Assembly: GCF_036032445.1 (NCBI RefSeq)
Contig: NZ_CP107932.1
Location: 5,396,501 to 5,460,500, forward strand
Origin: Nocardia sp. NBC_00416
Lineage (GTDB): Bacteria > Actinomycetota > Actinomycetes > Mycobacteriales > Mycobacteriaceae
DNA length: 64,000 nt
Direction of reading: 5' to 3'
Shown: positions 35,835 through 46,153 of the stretch, piece by piece
Position numbering within the stretch: position 1 is the stretch's first letter
Layout of the letters: every line of letters starts with the position of its first letter
Position numbers and translations under genes: made by a program
The notes under the pieces: model-generated
Seen by the model: the letters and a program-made list of their open reading frames with translations, nothing else
What the model was told of the DNA's origin: nothing
The model's database searches: none

Positions 35835-37306
35835 TGAAGCTCCAGCCTTCTCGCCATATCGGACATGAAAACGCCTGTGGGGTCGACGCTGCGGCGCACT
35901 TTGATCCACTCGTCGATCCGGGGATACATCTGGTGGAAGGTTTCGGCGGTAGTGCGCGAATCCTTACCGGTGTAGAGCCGCCCACCGAATTCCAGGACCC
36001 GCCGGTCCAATTCGGTGACGAAATCATTGAGACCGGGCGCGATCGGGAAGTCCAGGCAGACATTCCAGCCCGGTATCGGGAAACTCAGCGGCGCCTGGTT
36101 GCCCTCGCCGAACATCTTGAACACATTGAGGAACGAATAGTGCCCGCTGGCCTGGATATCGATCAGGATCTGCTTGAACTCCTGAACCGCTTCCGGCGGC
36201 ACCACGAACTGGTACTGCAGGAAACCCCGCGTCCCGTAGGCGCGGTTCCATTCGCCCAGCATATCGAGGGGGTGATAGAAAGCCGTCAGGTCCTGCGGCT
36301 TCTGCCGGTAGGTCGCGCCCTTCCGGTACCAGACCTCGGTGGCCAGCGTGAATGTCTTGTTGTTCAACAGTCCGTTCGGGAAGACATCGGGGAACGTCAA
36401 GAACGTCTTCCCGGTGAAACCCAGCGGATTCTTGCGCAACTTCTTCGGCAGCTGATCCAGTTTGGCCAGCGAACCGCGTGAGATCACCGCGCGGCCCAGC
36501 TTCGGCATCGGGCTGAGCGCGTCGAACCAGGCCGAGCTGTACTCGTAGTTGTCCTCGGAACCGTCGCTGTGGAAAGCGATGGTCTCGTCGAGTCCCGCGG
36601 TCACATCGCCGTCGGCGATGAAATACGCGGTCTCGGTCGGCGTCATCTCGATCGTGGCCCGCAACACGATGCCGGTCAGCCCGCAGCCGCCGATCGTGGC
36701 CCAGAAGAGTTTGGCGTTCTTCTTGGGGCTGATGGTCTGGACCTCACCGTCAGCGGTGAGCAGTTGGATGGACCGCACATGGTTGCCGAAGCTGCCGGCA
36801 CTGTGATGGTTCTTACCGTGGATATCGGACCCGATCGCGCCACCCACGGTGACCTGCCGGGTGCCCGGCAGTACCGGCACCCACAGACCGAACGGCAGCG
36901 CGGCCTGCATCAGCTGATCGAGGTTGACGCCCGCGTCGACGTCCACCAGCCGGGTGTCCTGATCGATGCGGTGGATCTTGTTCAAGGCGGTCATATCGAT
37001 GACCAGCCCGCCCGCATTCTGCGCGTTGTCACCATAGGAACGGCCGAGACCGCGGGCGATGACACCACGCCGCAGATACTCGGGTTTACCGTCGTTATCC
37101 TCGGCGACCATCGCGACCGCGCGGGCGATGAGTTCGGGATCGGTGGTCGAGAGCACTTCGGCGGAGGTCGCCGCGGTGCGGGCCCATCCGGTGAGCGTCC
37201 TGGTTCGCGTGGGTAACGTGAACCCTGCGCCGGCGGTAACTGGTTCGCCGGCCGGCGGGGTATCCGTACCGGACGCCTGGGTCGAGGTCGGGGCTTTCGT
37301 GGACAT
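35831..37306 (-). CDS. dprE1: Decaprenylphosphoryl-beta-D-ribose 2-epimerase oxidase subunit DprE1
   Basis: An FAD-dependent oxidase of 491 residues that oxidises decaprenyl-phosphoryl-ribose at C2. The FAD-binding VAO-type domain shows ARGLGRSYGDNAQNAGG and GGAIGSDIHGKNHHSAGSF; the substrate domain contains the segment GWNVCLDFPI with Cys 417, the equivalent of the mycobacterial Cys 387 that benzothiazinones bind covalently. The protein is 30 residues longer at the N-terminus than the mycobacterial one, in a Pro/Thr-rich extension. ATG 37306 is supported by a TAGCCT box 8 bases upstream, suggesting a leaderless message; TTG 37327 is the alternative. Confidence 0.95.
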   Translation of the reverse strand: MSTKAPTSTQASGTDTPPAGEPVTAGAGFTLPTRTRTLTGWARTAATSAEVLSTTDPELIARAVAMVAEDNDGKPEYLRRGVIARGLGRSYGDNAQNAGGLVIDMTALNKIHRIDQDTRLVDVDAGVNLDQLMQAALPFGLWVPVLPGTRQVTVGGAIGSDIHGKNHHSAGSFGNHVRSIQLLTADGEVQTISPKKNAKLFWATIGGCGLTGIVLRATIEMTPTETAYFIADGDVTAGLDETIAFHSDGSEDNYEYSSAWFDALSPMPKLGRAVISRGSLAKLDQLPKKLRKNPLGFTGKTFLTFPDVFPNGLLNNKTFTLATEVWYRKGATYRQKPQDLTAFYHPLDMLGEWNRAYGTRGFLQYQFVVPPEAVQEFKQILIDIQASGHYSFLNVFKMFGEGNQAPLSFPIPGWNVCLDFPIAPGLNDFVTELDRRVLEFGGRLYTGKDSRTTAETFHQMYPRIDEWIKVRRSVDPTGVFMSDMARRLELQ

Positions 37307-37314
37307 CGGCTTAG

Positions 37315-37320
37315 AGGCTA
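37315..37320 (-). promoter_or_regulatory. TANNNT -10 box, leaderless start of dprE1
   Basis: Read on the minus strand, TAGCCT is followed by 8 bases and ATG 37306. It supports that start over TTG 37327. Confidence 0.5.
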
Positions 37321-37345
37321 CAGGCAAGCTGTTTACGGCGTCGGC

Positions 37346-37412
37346 TGTGTCTATGGCGCCGCCTTCGGCGGCGCGGGGTCGGGGCCCTCGTCAACCCCGG
37401 TTAGGGGTGTTG
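37346..37412 (+). repeat. Dispersed GC-rich repeat, copy 1
   Basis: The segment contains GCGCCGCCTTCGGCGGCGCG, itself a palindrome, then GTCGGGGCCCTCG and AACCCCGGTT. The same series recurs at 37685-37742 with a few changes and one deletion. Confidence 0.75.
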
Positions 37413-37684
37413 GGCATCGAAACCGCTTCTCATGGCATTCGGTCTATCTGATCAATGTCATCTTGGGCGGTCTCGCGCTCGGTGGCGCCCGGACTGATCC
37501 CGAGTCCGGGCACCCCGTGTTCACCGATGAGCGGCCAGCGCTGCCGCGAGGCCACCGACACCGCCTTCCGCCGAAACGGCCGCTGACGGGGATGCGGCGG
37601 CGCATGGGGGTGGGTGTGTGATTTGTGAAGGTGAGGAAGTCGGCTCACTTGTGAGGGGAGAGAGGTGGGGTTGCTCGGGAAGGT

Positions 37685-37742
37685 CTGTGTTTATTTGCGC
37701 CGCCTTCGGCGTCGCGGGTCGGGGCCCTCGTTAACCCCGGTT
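37685..37742 (+). repeat. Dispersed GC-rich repeat, copy 2
   Basis: The second copy shares TGTGTNTAT, GCGCCGCCTTCGGCG, GTCGGGGCCCTCG and AACCCCGGTT with copy 1, about 340 bases downstream of it. Confidence 0.75.
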
Positions 37743-37810
37743 CTTCACTCCTGCGCTCAGTCGCTGCGCTCCTTCGCTTCGTCGCTCCAGAACCGGGGCG
37801 GGCCCCGACC
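37718..37810. repeat. Long inverted repeat around a CGCTGCGCTCCTTCGCTTCG core
   Basis: The left arm GGTCGGGGCCC...AACCCCGGTT (37718-37742) is matched by the right arm AACCGGGG-GGGCCCCGACC (37791-37810). The fold would be a long stem with a loop of about 48 bases containing CTGCGCTC-type repeats. It looks like a small non-coding mobile or structural repeat element. Confidence 0.65.
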
Positions 37811-38057
37811 ACCGAATGGTGACCATCCAGATGGACGTGAGGTCGTTGTGGTCGGGGTGTGGTCACCTGGGGAGGTTCACAGTTGTACAGGTGCTCGATG
37901 GCGGGCCCGGGCCGCTGTCGGCGCGCTCGGTCGTTGCGGGCCTCGCTCTGGCGGTCCGGCGTCGGGGGCGGGCCCGATCAGGGATGCTGGGCATCACTGG
38001 GGTGGGTCCGACCGCGCATGTCGGTGACCCGCGAACCCTTGTCGGGGGTGGGACAAG

Positions 38058-38063
38058 TAGATT
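38058..38063 (+). promoter_or_regulatory. TANNNT -10 box, leaderless start of the gtrA-like gene
   Basis: TAGATT is followed by 7 bases and GTG 38071. It is the reason this GTG is chosen over ATG 38134. Confidence 0.45.
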
Positions 38064-38070
38064 TCCGGCG

Positions 38071-38595
38071 GTGTTCCCTGAAAGCAACGCAGTGGGCGGG
38101 AGCGCCCGGGTAGCGCCGGGTGAGCCCGGGGAGATGTCCGGCTCGCCCGAGGAGTCGGCTGCCGTGGTCCCCGAACCGGAGAATTCTGGATCCGAGAGCG
38201 CGCAGATCGGCCTGGTCACCCAGTTGGTCCGGTTCGCCGCTACCGGTGCGCTGTCGGCGGTGGTCGACTTCGGGCTCTACTTGCTGCTGCTCGAAACGGT
38301 GGGCCTGCCGGTGAACCCGGCCAAGGCGGTCGGCTTCATCGCGGGCACCACTACGGCCTACCTCATCAATCGGCGCTGGACTTTCAACGCGGCGCCCAGC
38401 CGGGCCCGGTTCATTGCCGTGGTGATCCTGTACGCACTGACCTTCTGTGTACAGGTCGGGATCAACTGGGTCTTCTACCAAGCCTTCGAAGAGGGTGTGT
38501 GGTGGCGCGTTCCGCTCGCCTACGTCATCGCGCAGGGCACCGCCACGGTCATCAACTTCGTCGTGCAGCGCCTGGTCATCTTCCGCATCCGTTAG
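38071..38595 (+). CDS. GtrA-family membrane protein (Rv3789-like)
   Basis: A four-helix GtrA-family protein of 174 residues. The core (about residues 52-174) includes QLVRFAATGALSAVVDFGLY, AYLINRRWTFNA and the C-terminal AQGTATVINFVVQRLVIFRIR, which closely follow mycobacterial Rv3789. Rv3789 is proposed either to flip decaprenyl-phosphoryl-arabinose or to anchor arabinan enzymes; the true role is debated. About 50 polar residues precede the first helix. The start at GTG 38071 rests on the TAGATT box; ATG 38134 would give 153 residues. In mycobacteria the gene stands next to dprE1 in the same direction, whereas here it is divergent and 764 bases away. Confidence 0.88.
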   Translation: MFPESNAVGGSARVAPGEPGEMSGSPEESAAVVPEPENSGSESAQIGLVTQLVRFAATGALSAVVDFGLYLLLLETVGLPVNPAKAVGFIAGTTTAYLINRRWTFNAAPSRARFIAVVILYALTFCVQVGINWVFYQAFEEGVWWRVPLAYVIAQGTATVINFVVQRLVIFRIR

Positions 38596-38678
38596 TCACG
38601 CGAGCAAGCGCGGCACTGAGCCCCGGTCGTCGATACGACCGGGGCTCTGCTTTCGGGTGTACGGGTCCGCGGTGCCGC

Positions 38679-39176
38679 TCAGGCGCAGGCGACGCTGGTC
38701 AACCGGTGTGACCGCCGAACGCGGGCGGAACGTACCGCCGCGCCGAGCGCGACCACCGGCGGCACCCAGCGGGCCTCGTCCGGGCTCACGCTCCAGCTGG
38801 CCGAACCGGCCGAGAGGTGAGTCGGCGGCAGCGGGATGCCGTCGCCGTCGGTGTGCACGACCGCGCCGGCCTGCCGCAGCGCCTCGACGGCCCGCTGGGC
38901 CTTGCGCATTCCGGTGACCAGGTGGATCTCCCGACGCTCGGCGCCGGGAATCTCGATCACCGGTCCGGACAGGTTGTTCGCGCGCAGATACCGGCGGACC
39001 GACGCGGCCAACTCCCCGGTGACCTCGACGGCGGACGTGTCTTCGTCGGTGATCAGGCACAGACCGTTGGTCGTTTCGGCGACCGTCCAGCCACGCTGGG
39101 CGTAGTCCCGCGCGGCCGCGGACTTGGCAGCCGCCGAGACGGAAGTCGGAAACGTCGTACGCACTGTCATCTCCAT
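38679..39176 (-). CDS. Small prim-pol-like hypothetical protein
   Basis: A soluble protein of 165 residues. Features such as DYAQRGWTVAET, IEIPGAERREIHLVTG, GDGIPLPPTHLSAGS and WSVSPDEARWVPPVV recall the small N-terminal bifunctional DNA primase/polymerase-like proteins of actinobacteria, where a LPP(S/T) motif and a terminal W...PP pattern are common. I cannot see a full catalytic site, so an enzymatic role is unproven. ATG 39176 and ATG 39170 are equally possible starts, and an upstream ATG at 39206 exists. It converges with the gtrA-like gene and is divergent from the DUF4282 gene. Confidence 0.7.
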   Translation of the reverse strand: MEMTVRTTFPTSVSAAAKSAAARDYAQRGWTVAETTNGLCLITDEDTSAVEVTGELAASVRRYLRANNLSGPVIEIPGAERREIHLVTGMRKAQRAVEALRQAGAVVHTDGDGIPLPPTHLSAGSASWSVSPDEARWVPPVVALGAAVRSARVRRSHRLTSVACA

Positions 39177-39368
39177 TCCCCGGTATAAATAAGCTCCGGC
39201 ATTCATGGGTCGTATCGGTGCCGGGTGCCCGTGGCGTTACGCCGTTCCAGGGAATTTTTTCGACTGTCGGCTTCCTCTCATTTGTGGCGACAGTCGACGT
39301 CCACTGGTACAACGCGTTCGGCGAGGTCCGGGTTGGCTTCGGCCACGGAATCCGGGAAGGATTCCGGT

Positions 39369-40028
39369 ATGGCCAGTGAGTCAGCGGACGAGTCCCCGAG
39401 AACCGGTCCCGCGGCCGGCGGGGCACCTGAACCGACGGTTCCATCGGCGCCTGGTACCGGCGCCGGAGTGAAACCCCCGGACGAGGACGATACTGCCGAA
39501 TCGGCCGCGCGGCGAATCCGCCGGAAACTCAGCTGGCGCGCAGAGGCCGCGCAACGGTTCGCCGACGCGGCGGCGGCCGAAGAAGAAGAGGAGAACGGTC
39601 CGGCACCGGGCGGCGGATCCGGGGCGGTCCGGCAGTGGGGCGCCGACGCCGTTCGCGGGCTACTGGATATGCAGTTCCGCCGACCGGCGACGCGCACGCT
39701 GCTGCCGCTGGTCTATCTGCTCGGGCTGGTGTTCGCGGTGGCCGCGCCGGTCGCTCTCACGGTTGCGGCCTGGCGGATCTCGACGCTGCTCGGGGTGCCG
39801 GCGGCCCTGCTGGCGATACCGTTCGCGCTGACGATCGCGGCCGCGGTCCGGCTCTTCCTCGAGTTCCTGGTGAACGCGTCCAGGTTGGCGACCCGGGTGG
39901 AACACATCAGCGATCTGGCCGACGACCTGTTCCAGGTGCTCTCCGAGGTGGCCGAACCGGTGAATCAGCTGTCCGAGGACGTACGGGCGGTGCAGTTCTG
40001 GCGATTCCGTCGCGGTCCTCGCAAATAA
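39369..40028 (+). CDS. DUF4282-type membrane protein
   Basis: A 219-residue protein. The N-terminal 95 residues are polar, rich in Pro, Ala and Glu, including an AADAAAAEEEEE-like acidic run. The C-terminal part has two hydrophobic helices (about 118-145 and 150-178) in the arrangement of DUF4282: LLDMQFRRPATRTLLPLVYLL, then a loop and LTIAAAVRLFLEFLVNASRLA. The tail is soluble. The function of DUF4282 is unknown. ATG 39369 has GGAAGGA 8 bases upstream; the reading from 39225 lacks one. It converges with rmlC, 26 bases away. Confidence 0.8.
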   Translation: MASESADESPRTGPAAGGAPEPTVPSAPGTGAGVKPPDEDDTAESAARRIRRKLSWRAEAAQRFADAAAAEEEEENGPAPGGGSGAVRQWGADAVRGLLDMQFRRPATRTLLPLVYLLGLVFAVAAPVALTVAAWRISTLLGVPAALLAIPFALTIAAAVRLFLEFLVNASRLATRVEHISDLADDLFQVLSEVAEPVNQLSEDVRAVQFWRFRRGPRK

Positions 40029-40054
40029 TCGCCGTGCCCCGCGCGGTCGGAGTG

Positions 40055-40621
40055 TCAGCGGTCGCGTAGCCGCGGCGCCGCCGCGTCCTTGGCCGAGCGC
40101 AGATATGTGAGGCGCTGTCCGTCGCGCCCGGTTTCGGGCCAGTCGATGGCCAGATCCGGATCGAAGGCGTCCATATCGTGGTCGTACTCGGGGCTGTACT
40201 CGAGCGAGCACAGATAGGTGAGGACCGAATCGTCCTGCAGTGACAGGACCGCATGCCCCAGCCCCTCGGACAGGAAGAGCGAGCGGCGGTCGACATCGTC
40301 GAGCAGCACGCTGTCCCATCGGCCGTGGGTGGGGGAGTCGGGCCGCAGATCGACGACGACATCCAGGAACGCGCCGTGCACACAGCTCACGTACTTGGCC
40401 TGGCCGGGTGGGTCGTCGGTGTAGTGGATTCCGCGCAGCGCCCCGGCGGCGGAGACCGACGTATTGACCTGCAGCAGATCGAAGGATCGGCCGGTGGCCT
40501 TCTCGAACTCCGCGGCCCGGAAGGTCTCGGCGAAGGCTCCTCGATCGTCACCGTGGATCTTCGGCGTGAAAACCCAGGCGCCGGGGACCGACAGCTCATT
40601 GATCCGCATCTGCACACTCAC
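40055..40621 (-). CDS. rmlC: dTDP-4-dehydrorhamnose 3,5-epimerase
   Basis: The third enzyme of dTDP-L-rhamnose synthesis, providing rhamnose for the arabinogalactan linker disaccharide. It is a cupin of 188 residues; GALRGIHYTDDPPGQAKYV carries the catalytic His and substrate-binding residues, and VLTYLCSLEYSPEYDHD carries the active-site Tyr. The protein is about 14 residues shorter at the C-terminus than mycobacterial RmlC. GTG 40621 overlaps the rmlA stop as GTGA, which decides the start; ATG 40609 is also in frame. Together with rmlA it forms a two-gene operon. Confidence 0.94.
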   Translation of the reverse strand: MSVQMRINELSVPGAWVFTPKIHGDDRGAFAETFRAAEFEKATGRSFDLLQVNTSVSAAGALRGIHYTDDPPGQAKYVSCVHGAFLDVVVDLRPDSPTHGRWDSVLLDDVDRRSLFLSEGLGHAVLSLQDDSVLTYLCSLEYSPEYDHDMDAFDPDLAIDWPETGRDGQRLTYLRSAKDAAAPRLRDR

Positions 40622-41490
40622 CAACTTCGTCCGTGCTCGAGTAGATCGAGCAGGTATTTACCGTAACCGGAGCGGGTGAGCGGGTCGGCGAGCAGGCACA
40701 GTTGCTCGTCGTCGATATAGCCCATCCGCCAGGCGACCTCCTCCGGTACGCCGATCTTCAGGCCCTGCCGCTCCTCGATGGTGCGGACGTAGTTGGCGGC
40801 GTCCAGCAGTGAGTCGAAAGTGCCGGTGTCCAGCCATGCGGTACCGCGGGCCAGGACGTCGACGCTGAGCCTGCCGGCTTCGAGATAGGCGCGGTTGATA
40901 TCGCTGATCTCGTACTCGCCCCGGGCCGAGGGCTTGAGACCGCGGGCGATCTCCACCACATCGTTGTCGTAGAAATACAGCCCGGGCACCGCGTAGTTCG
41001 AGCGCGGAACCTTGGGCTTCTCCTCGATCGAAATCGCTTTGCCGTCGACGAATTCGACCACGCCGTAGGCGGTGGGGTCGGAGACCCGGTAGGCGAAGAT
41101 GGCGCCGCCGTCGATATCGGCGAACCGGTGCAGGCTGGTGCCCAGTCCGGGCCCGTGGAAGATGTTGTCGCCCAGCACCAGTGCCGCCGAGTCGCCGCCG
41201 ATATGGTCCGCGCCCAGCATGAAAGCGCAGGCCAGGCCATCCGGAACGGGCTGCACCACGTAACTGATCGTGATCCCGAACTGGGATCCGTCGCCGAGTA
41301 GCCGGGTGAACGATTCGGCGTCCTCCGGAGTGGTGATGACCAGGATGTCCCGAATGCCGGCCAGCATGAGGGTGGACAGCGGGTAGTAGACCATCGGCTT
41401 GTCGTAGACGGGCACCAGCTGTTTGCTCACACCGCGCGTGATCGGATGCAACCGCGACCCGGTGCCGCCCGCCAGAATGATTCCGCGCAT
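40618..41490 (-). CDS. rmlA: Glucose-1-phosphate thymidylyltransferase
   Basis: The first enzyme of dTDP-rhamnose synthesis, joining glucose-1-phosphate and dTTP. It has 290 residues, the usual length. The nucleotide-binding motif GIILAGGTGSRLHPIT opens the protein; VSKQLVPVYDKPMVYYPLS, LVLGDNIFHG, the EEKP segment, YEISDINRAYL and AWLDTGTFDSLLDA follow as in other RmlA proteins. Its stop overlaps the start of rmlC. The promoter must lie in the 348-base gap shared with the ATP-grasp gene. Confidence 0.96.
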   Translation of the reverse strand: MRGIILAGGTGSRLHPITRGVSKQLVPVYDKPMVYYPLSTLMLAGIRDILVITTPEDAESFTRLLGDGSQFGITISYVVQPVPDGLACAFMLGADHIGGDSAALVLGDNIFHGPGLGTSLHRFADIDGGAIFAYRVSDPTAYGVVEFVDGKAISIEEKPKVPRSNYAVPGLYFYDNDVVEIARGLKPSARGEYEISDINRAYLEAGRLSVDVLARGTAWLDTGTFDSLLDAANYVRTIEERQGLKIGVPEEVAWRMGYIDDEQLCLLADPLTRSGYGKYLLDLLEHGRSW

Positions 41491-41838
41491 GTTCGGTCAG
41501 TGTGCCAGCCTCTGTGGTGGACTGTGCGTGCGGCAGCCCCCGGAGCCCGGTGCCGGATGTTCCCGGGCGATGTACCCGACCACGGACCGGACCCGCGTAC
41601 GCTGCCGGAGGACGACCCGATACGCCCCTGCCACTGTTTGGTGACCGGCCTTCCGGGGTACTCGATGGAAATGAGGGCGACACAGGGGTCCGATCCAGAT
41701 CCATCTCGATATTTTTGATGCGGATTCGGGCGAACGGTCGCCCGAGTTCTGTGCCGGTCCGGCTTTCCGTACCCGGTATATGAGGTTTGCGCCCTCGAGA
41801 TCCGATAGGTGAGAAAGAAAGATTGAGAGGGGAACGTT
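41491..41838. other. Divergent intergenic region between rmlA and the ATP-grasp gene
   Basis: No gene with coding support is visible in these 348 bases. The right half is AT-richer than its surroundings (for example around 41698-41720 and 41795-41838). A perfect hairpin TCGGGCGA/TCGCCCGA with a 4-base loop sits at 41726-41745. An ATG at 41717 could encode only 21 residues and has no ribosome site. The region presumably holds both divergent promoters. Confidence 0.6.
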
Positions 41839-43086
41839 TTGTCGGTTCCGGATTTGGAATCCAGAAATCGAAACCCGGATAAGGGATATATCGCTCTTTT
41901 GGGTTGGAGTCTGAATGCTGTCGAGGCGATCGATCGTTTCGATCGACGCTATGTGGTCGTAGCTCCGGAATGGGCGGAGGAGTACTGCACCGCCCACGAG
42001 ATACCATATATTCCCTGGAACTTCGAACGGTTGAACGACCGCTCCATGGAAATTGCCGAGACGTTGCGGGATATGGGGGTGGACGTCGCCATACCCATCT
42101 TCGAGGAAACTGTCGAATGGGCGGGCGCGATAAATTCGGTGCTGCTGAACAACCCTCGATTGTTCGGTCAGGCGATGCTGTTGCGCGATAAAGCCCTGAT
42201 GAAGCGGCGAGCCCAGCTGGGTGGTATTCGGGTGGGAATTTTCGAGGAAGCCCACGAGCGCGACGACGTCATCCGCTTCCTGAAGCGGGTCAACCAGACC
42301 CTGCTGAAGCTGGACGGCGACCCCAACGACCCGATCCACGTCAAGGCGTTCGACAAGGCGGGATGCCTGGGCCACCGGGTCATCCGGACGCCCGACGAGA
42401 TCGACACCATCCCCGACGACGAGTTCCCGGTGCTGATGGAATCCCATCTGGACGGGTGGGAATTCGCGGTCGAAGCCTGGATCCACGACGGCAAGATCCG
42501 GTTCCTCAACATCTCGGAATACGTCACGCTCGGATATTCGGTGTTCGTCCCGGCGACTCCGGAACTCGAACAGTATCGGCCGGAGATCACTCGCCAGGTG
42601 GAACGGCTGATCAAAACATTCGATATCGATTTCGGTTTCGTCCATCCCGAGTACTTCGTCACCAGTGACGGTGAAATGTACTTCGGTGAGGTCGCCTACC
42701 GGCCGCCGGGTTTCAAAGTATTCGAGTTGCTCGAACGGTCGTACGGGTTCAACGCGTACCACGGGTTGGTCCTGGCTTTCGACCCTAAGACGACCGAGGA
42801 CGAGATCGAAGCCTTCTTCCCGAAGGAAGTGGTGGACGCAAAGGGGCATGCCGGATGCTTCGGAGTCTATCCGCGCCGTCGGGTGGTCAGCCAGCTGTCG
42901 GTGCCGGACGAGACCGAAGATCATGATTATTTCGAAACGCACGAACTCACGGCCCCCTTGGCCGAGAAAGTGACCAAACGTACCGCATTCGGAAACCATT
43001 GGGGTCTTCTGTACTTCTTCGGAGACGACCCGTACACTCTGCGGGATCTTCTGAAAAGGCAGGAAGAGCTCGATTTCTATATTTGA
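41839..43086 (+). CDS. ATP-grasp domain carboxylate-amine ligase of unknown substrate
   Basis: A soluble 415-residue protein with the layout of biotin-carboxylase-like ATP-grasp ligases. Residues 18-110 form a pre-ATP-grasp Rossmann-like part (IALLGWSLNAVEAIDRF, ending VAIPIFEETVEWAG). The ATP-grasp core follows: LRDKALMKRRAQLGGI, then LKLDGDPNDPIHVKAFDKAG, VLMESHLDGWEFAVEAWIHDGK, and the metal-binding end DIDFGFVHPEYFVTSDGEMYFGEVAYRPPG. Such enzymes join a carboxylate to an amine through an acyl-phosphate. The start is a TTG with GAGAGGGGA 7 bases upstream. The 5' part is AT-richer than the neighbourhood, suggesting acquisition. It is followed at 39 bases by a putative hydrolase, probably co-transcribed. 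Confidence 0.85.
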   Translation: MSVPDLESRNRNPDKGYIALLGWSLNAVEAIDRFDRRYVVVAPEWAEEYCTAHEIPYIPWNFERLNDRSMEIAETLRDMGVDVAIPIFEETVEWAGAINSVLLNNPRLFGQAMLLRDKALMKRRAQLGGIRVGIFEEAHERDDVIRFLKRVNQTLLKLDGDPNDPIHVKAFDKAGCLGHRVIRTPDEIDTIPDDEFPVLMESHLDGWEFAVEAWIHDGKIRFLNISEYVTLGYSVFVPATPELEQYRPEITRQVERLIKTFDIDFGFVHPEYFVTSDGEMYFGEVAYRPPGFKVFELLERSYGFNAYHGLVLAFDPKTTEDEIEAFFPKEVVDAKGHAGCFGVYPRRRVVSQLSVPDETEDHDYFETHELTAPLAEKVTKRTAFGNHWGLLYFFGDDPYTLRDLLKRQEELDFYI

Positions 43087-43125
43087 TCCGTTGGAAGTAA
43101 ACGGTTCGTCGGGGAGGTTCGGCGA

Positions 43126-45108
<1,983 letters not shown>

Positions 45109-45115
45109 ACGCGTC

Positions 45116-45937
45116 TCAGTCCTGATATCGCGCCACCAACTTCGCGAGTGCATCCAGTTCACGCAGCGTTTCCGCTTCGGGCATCGTCTCCAATTTCAGG
45201 GTCACGCGCTGCACCCCGGCCGCGGCGTAGGCGTCCAGGACCGCCGGGTCCGGTGGACCCGGCGTGACCGTGACCGGAAGACCGTTGCCGGTGAACCCCG
45301 CCAGTTGGGCCGCGACCGCGGCCGGATCGGATACGCCGTTGGGTATCCAGCCCACACCGTGGCGGACCGCGCGCCGCGCGGCGGCCTCCCCGCCGCCGAT
45401 GAATATGGGCGGATGCGGCCGCTGATGTGGTTTGGGCCAGGCGAACATGGGATCGAAATCCACGAATTCGCCGTGATATTCGGCGACCTCCTCGGTCCAG
45501 ATCCTGATGATGGCTTCGAGCTGTTCGTCGAGGAGGGCGCCGCGGGTGCGCGGATCGGTGCCGTGATCGGCCATCTCCTCCCGGTTCCAGCCGACGCCCA
45601 CGCCGAAGACCGCGCGTCCGCCGGAGATCTGGTCGAGGGTGGCGACCTCTTTCGCGGTGTGGATCAGGTCGCGCTGGATCAACAGGGTGACACCGGTCCC
45701 GAGGATCAGGCGGTCGGTGACCGCGGCGATCGCTCCGAACGCCACGAACGGGTCGAGGGTGCGGAAATACACGCGCGGCAGGTCGCCGCCACCGGGATAC
45801 GGGGACTGCCTGCTCGCGGGGATATGTGAATGCTCGGCGAGGAAAAGCGATTCGAAGCCGCGTTCCTCCAGTGCCGGCCCGAGCGCGGTGCCGCTGATTC
45901 CCTCGTCGGTCAGAAACGTGTTGATTCCGATCTCCAT
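45116..45937 (-). CDS. LLM class F420-dependent oxidoreductase (TIGR03619-like)
   Basis: A luciferase-like oxidoreductase of 273 residues, the short form seen in TIGR03619 proteins. Characteristic blocks are GFESLFLAEHSHIP, LILGTGVTLLIQRD, the GGRAVFGVGVGWNREEM motif and PHPPIFIGGGEAAARRA. Coenzyme F420 use is inferred from the family. ATG 45937 is chosen because the product begins directly with the first beta strand (MEIGINTFLTDEG); 45961 would add eight residues. It converges with the 660-residue protein gene, 7 bases apart, so it is not part of that transcript but could belong to the same function. No substrate can be deduced. Confidence 0.88.
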   Translation of the reverse strand: MEIGINTFLTDEGISGTALGPALEERGFESLFLAEHSHIPASRQSPYPGGGDLPRVYFRTLDPFVAFGAIAAVTDRLILGTGVTLLIQRDLIHTAKEVATLDQISGGRAVFGVGVGWNREEMADHGTDPRTRGALLDEQLEAIIRIWTEEVAEYHGEFVDFDPMFAWPKPHQRPHPPIFIGGGEAAARRAVRHGVGWIPNGVSDPAAVAAQLAGFTGNGLPVTVTPGPPDPAVLDAYAAAGVQRVTLKLETMPEAETLRELDALAKLVARYQD

Positions 45938-46141
45938 GATCGAACCGAACGTCGTGCCCACCCCGGAATATTTCTTCGGCCGGTCACGACCGGCCGGGTG
46001 CGGGCAGGGGTTCGGCGTGTATGCCGCCGGCGATACCGAGCGAGAATTCGTTCGGAGCGTTCGAGGTGCAGGCGATTCCCGTTATCGGAATGCCTCGCGA
46101 AAACGGGCCCGATCACCGGCCGGACAGTAGTCGCCGCGAAG

Positions 46142-46147
46142 TAGAGT
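46142..46147 (+). promoter_or_regulatory. TANNNT -10 box, leaderless start of rmlB
   Basis: TAGAGT is followed by exactly 6 bases and GTG 46154, with no ribosome site. The box equals that of the embC-like gene. Confidence 0.6.
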
Positions 46148-46153
46148 GGACCG

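Larger units (their letters stand above)
37307..38070. other. Gene-free 764-base region rich in repeats
   Basis: No convincing gene is present: the open frames here are short, change frame, and lack ribosome sites. The stretch contains two copies of a GC-rich direct repeat (37346-37412 and 37685-37742), a long inverted repeat around the second copy (37718-37810), the promoter of dprE1 at its left end and that of the gtrA-like gene at its right end. It separates the divergent dprE1 and gtrA transcripts. Confidence 0.7.

Noticed and set aside
37816..38070. Extended N-terminus of the gtrA-like protein
   Set aside because: The extra codons are repeat-derived and of atypical composition; the TAGATT box and the family's short N-terminus favour GTG 38071 or ATG 38134.
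41717..41782. Possible precursor peptide for the ATP-grasp module
   Set aside because: The 21-codon frame has no ribosome site, no leader/core pattern and lies over a hairpin; there is no support for a peptide substrate.
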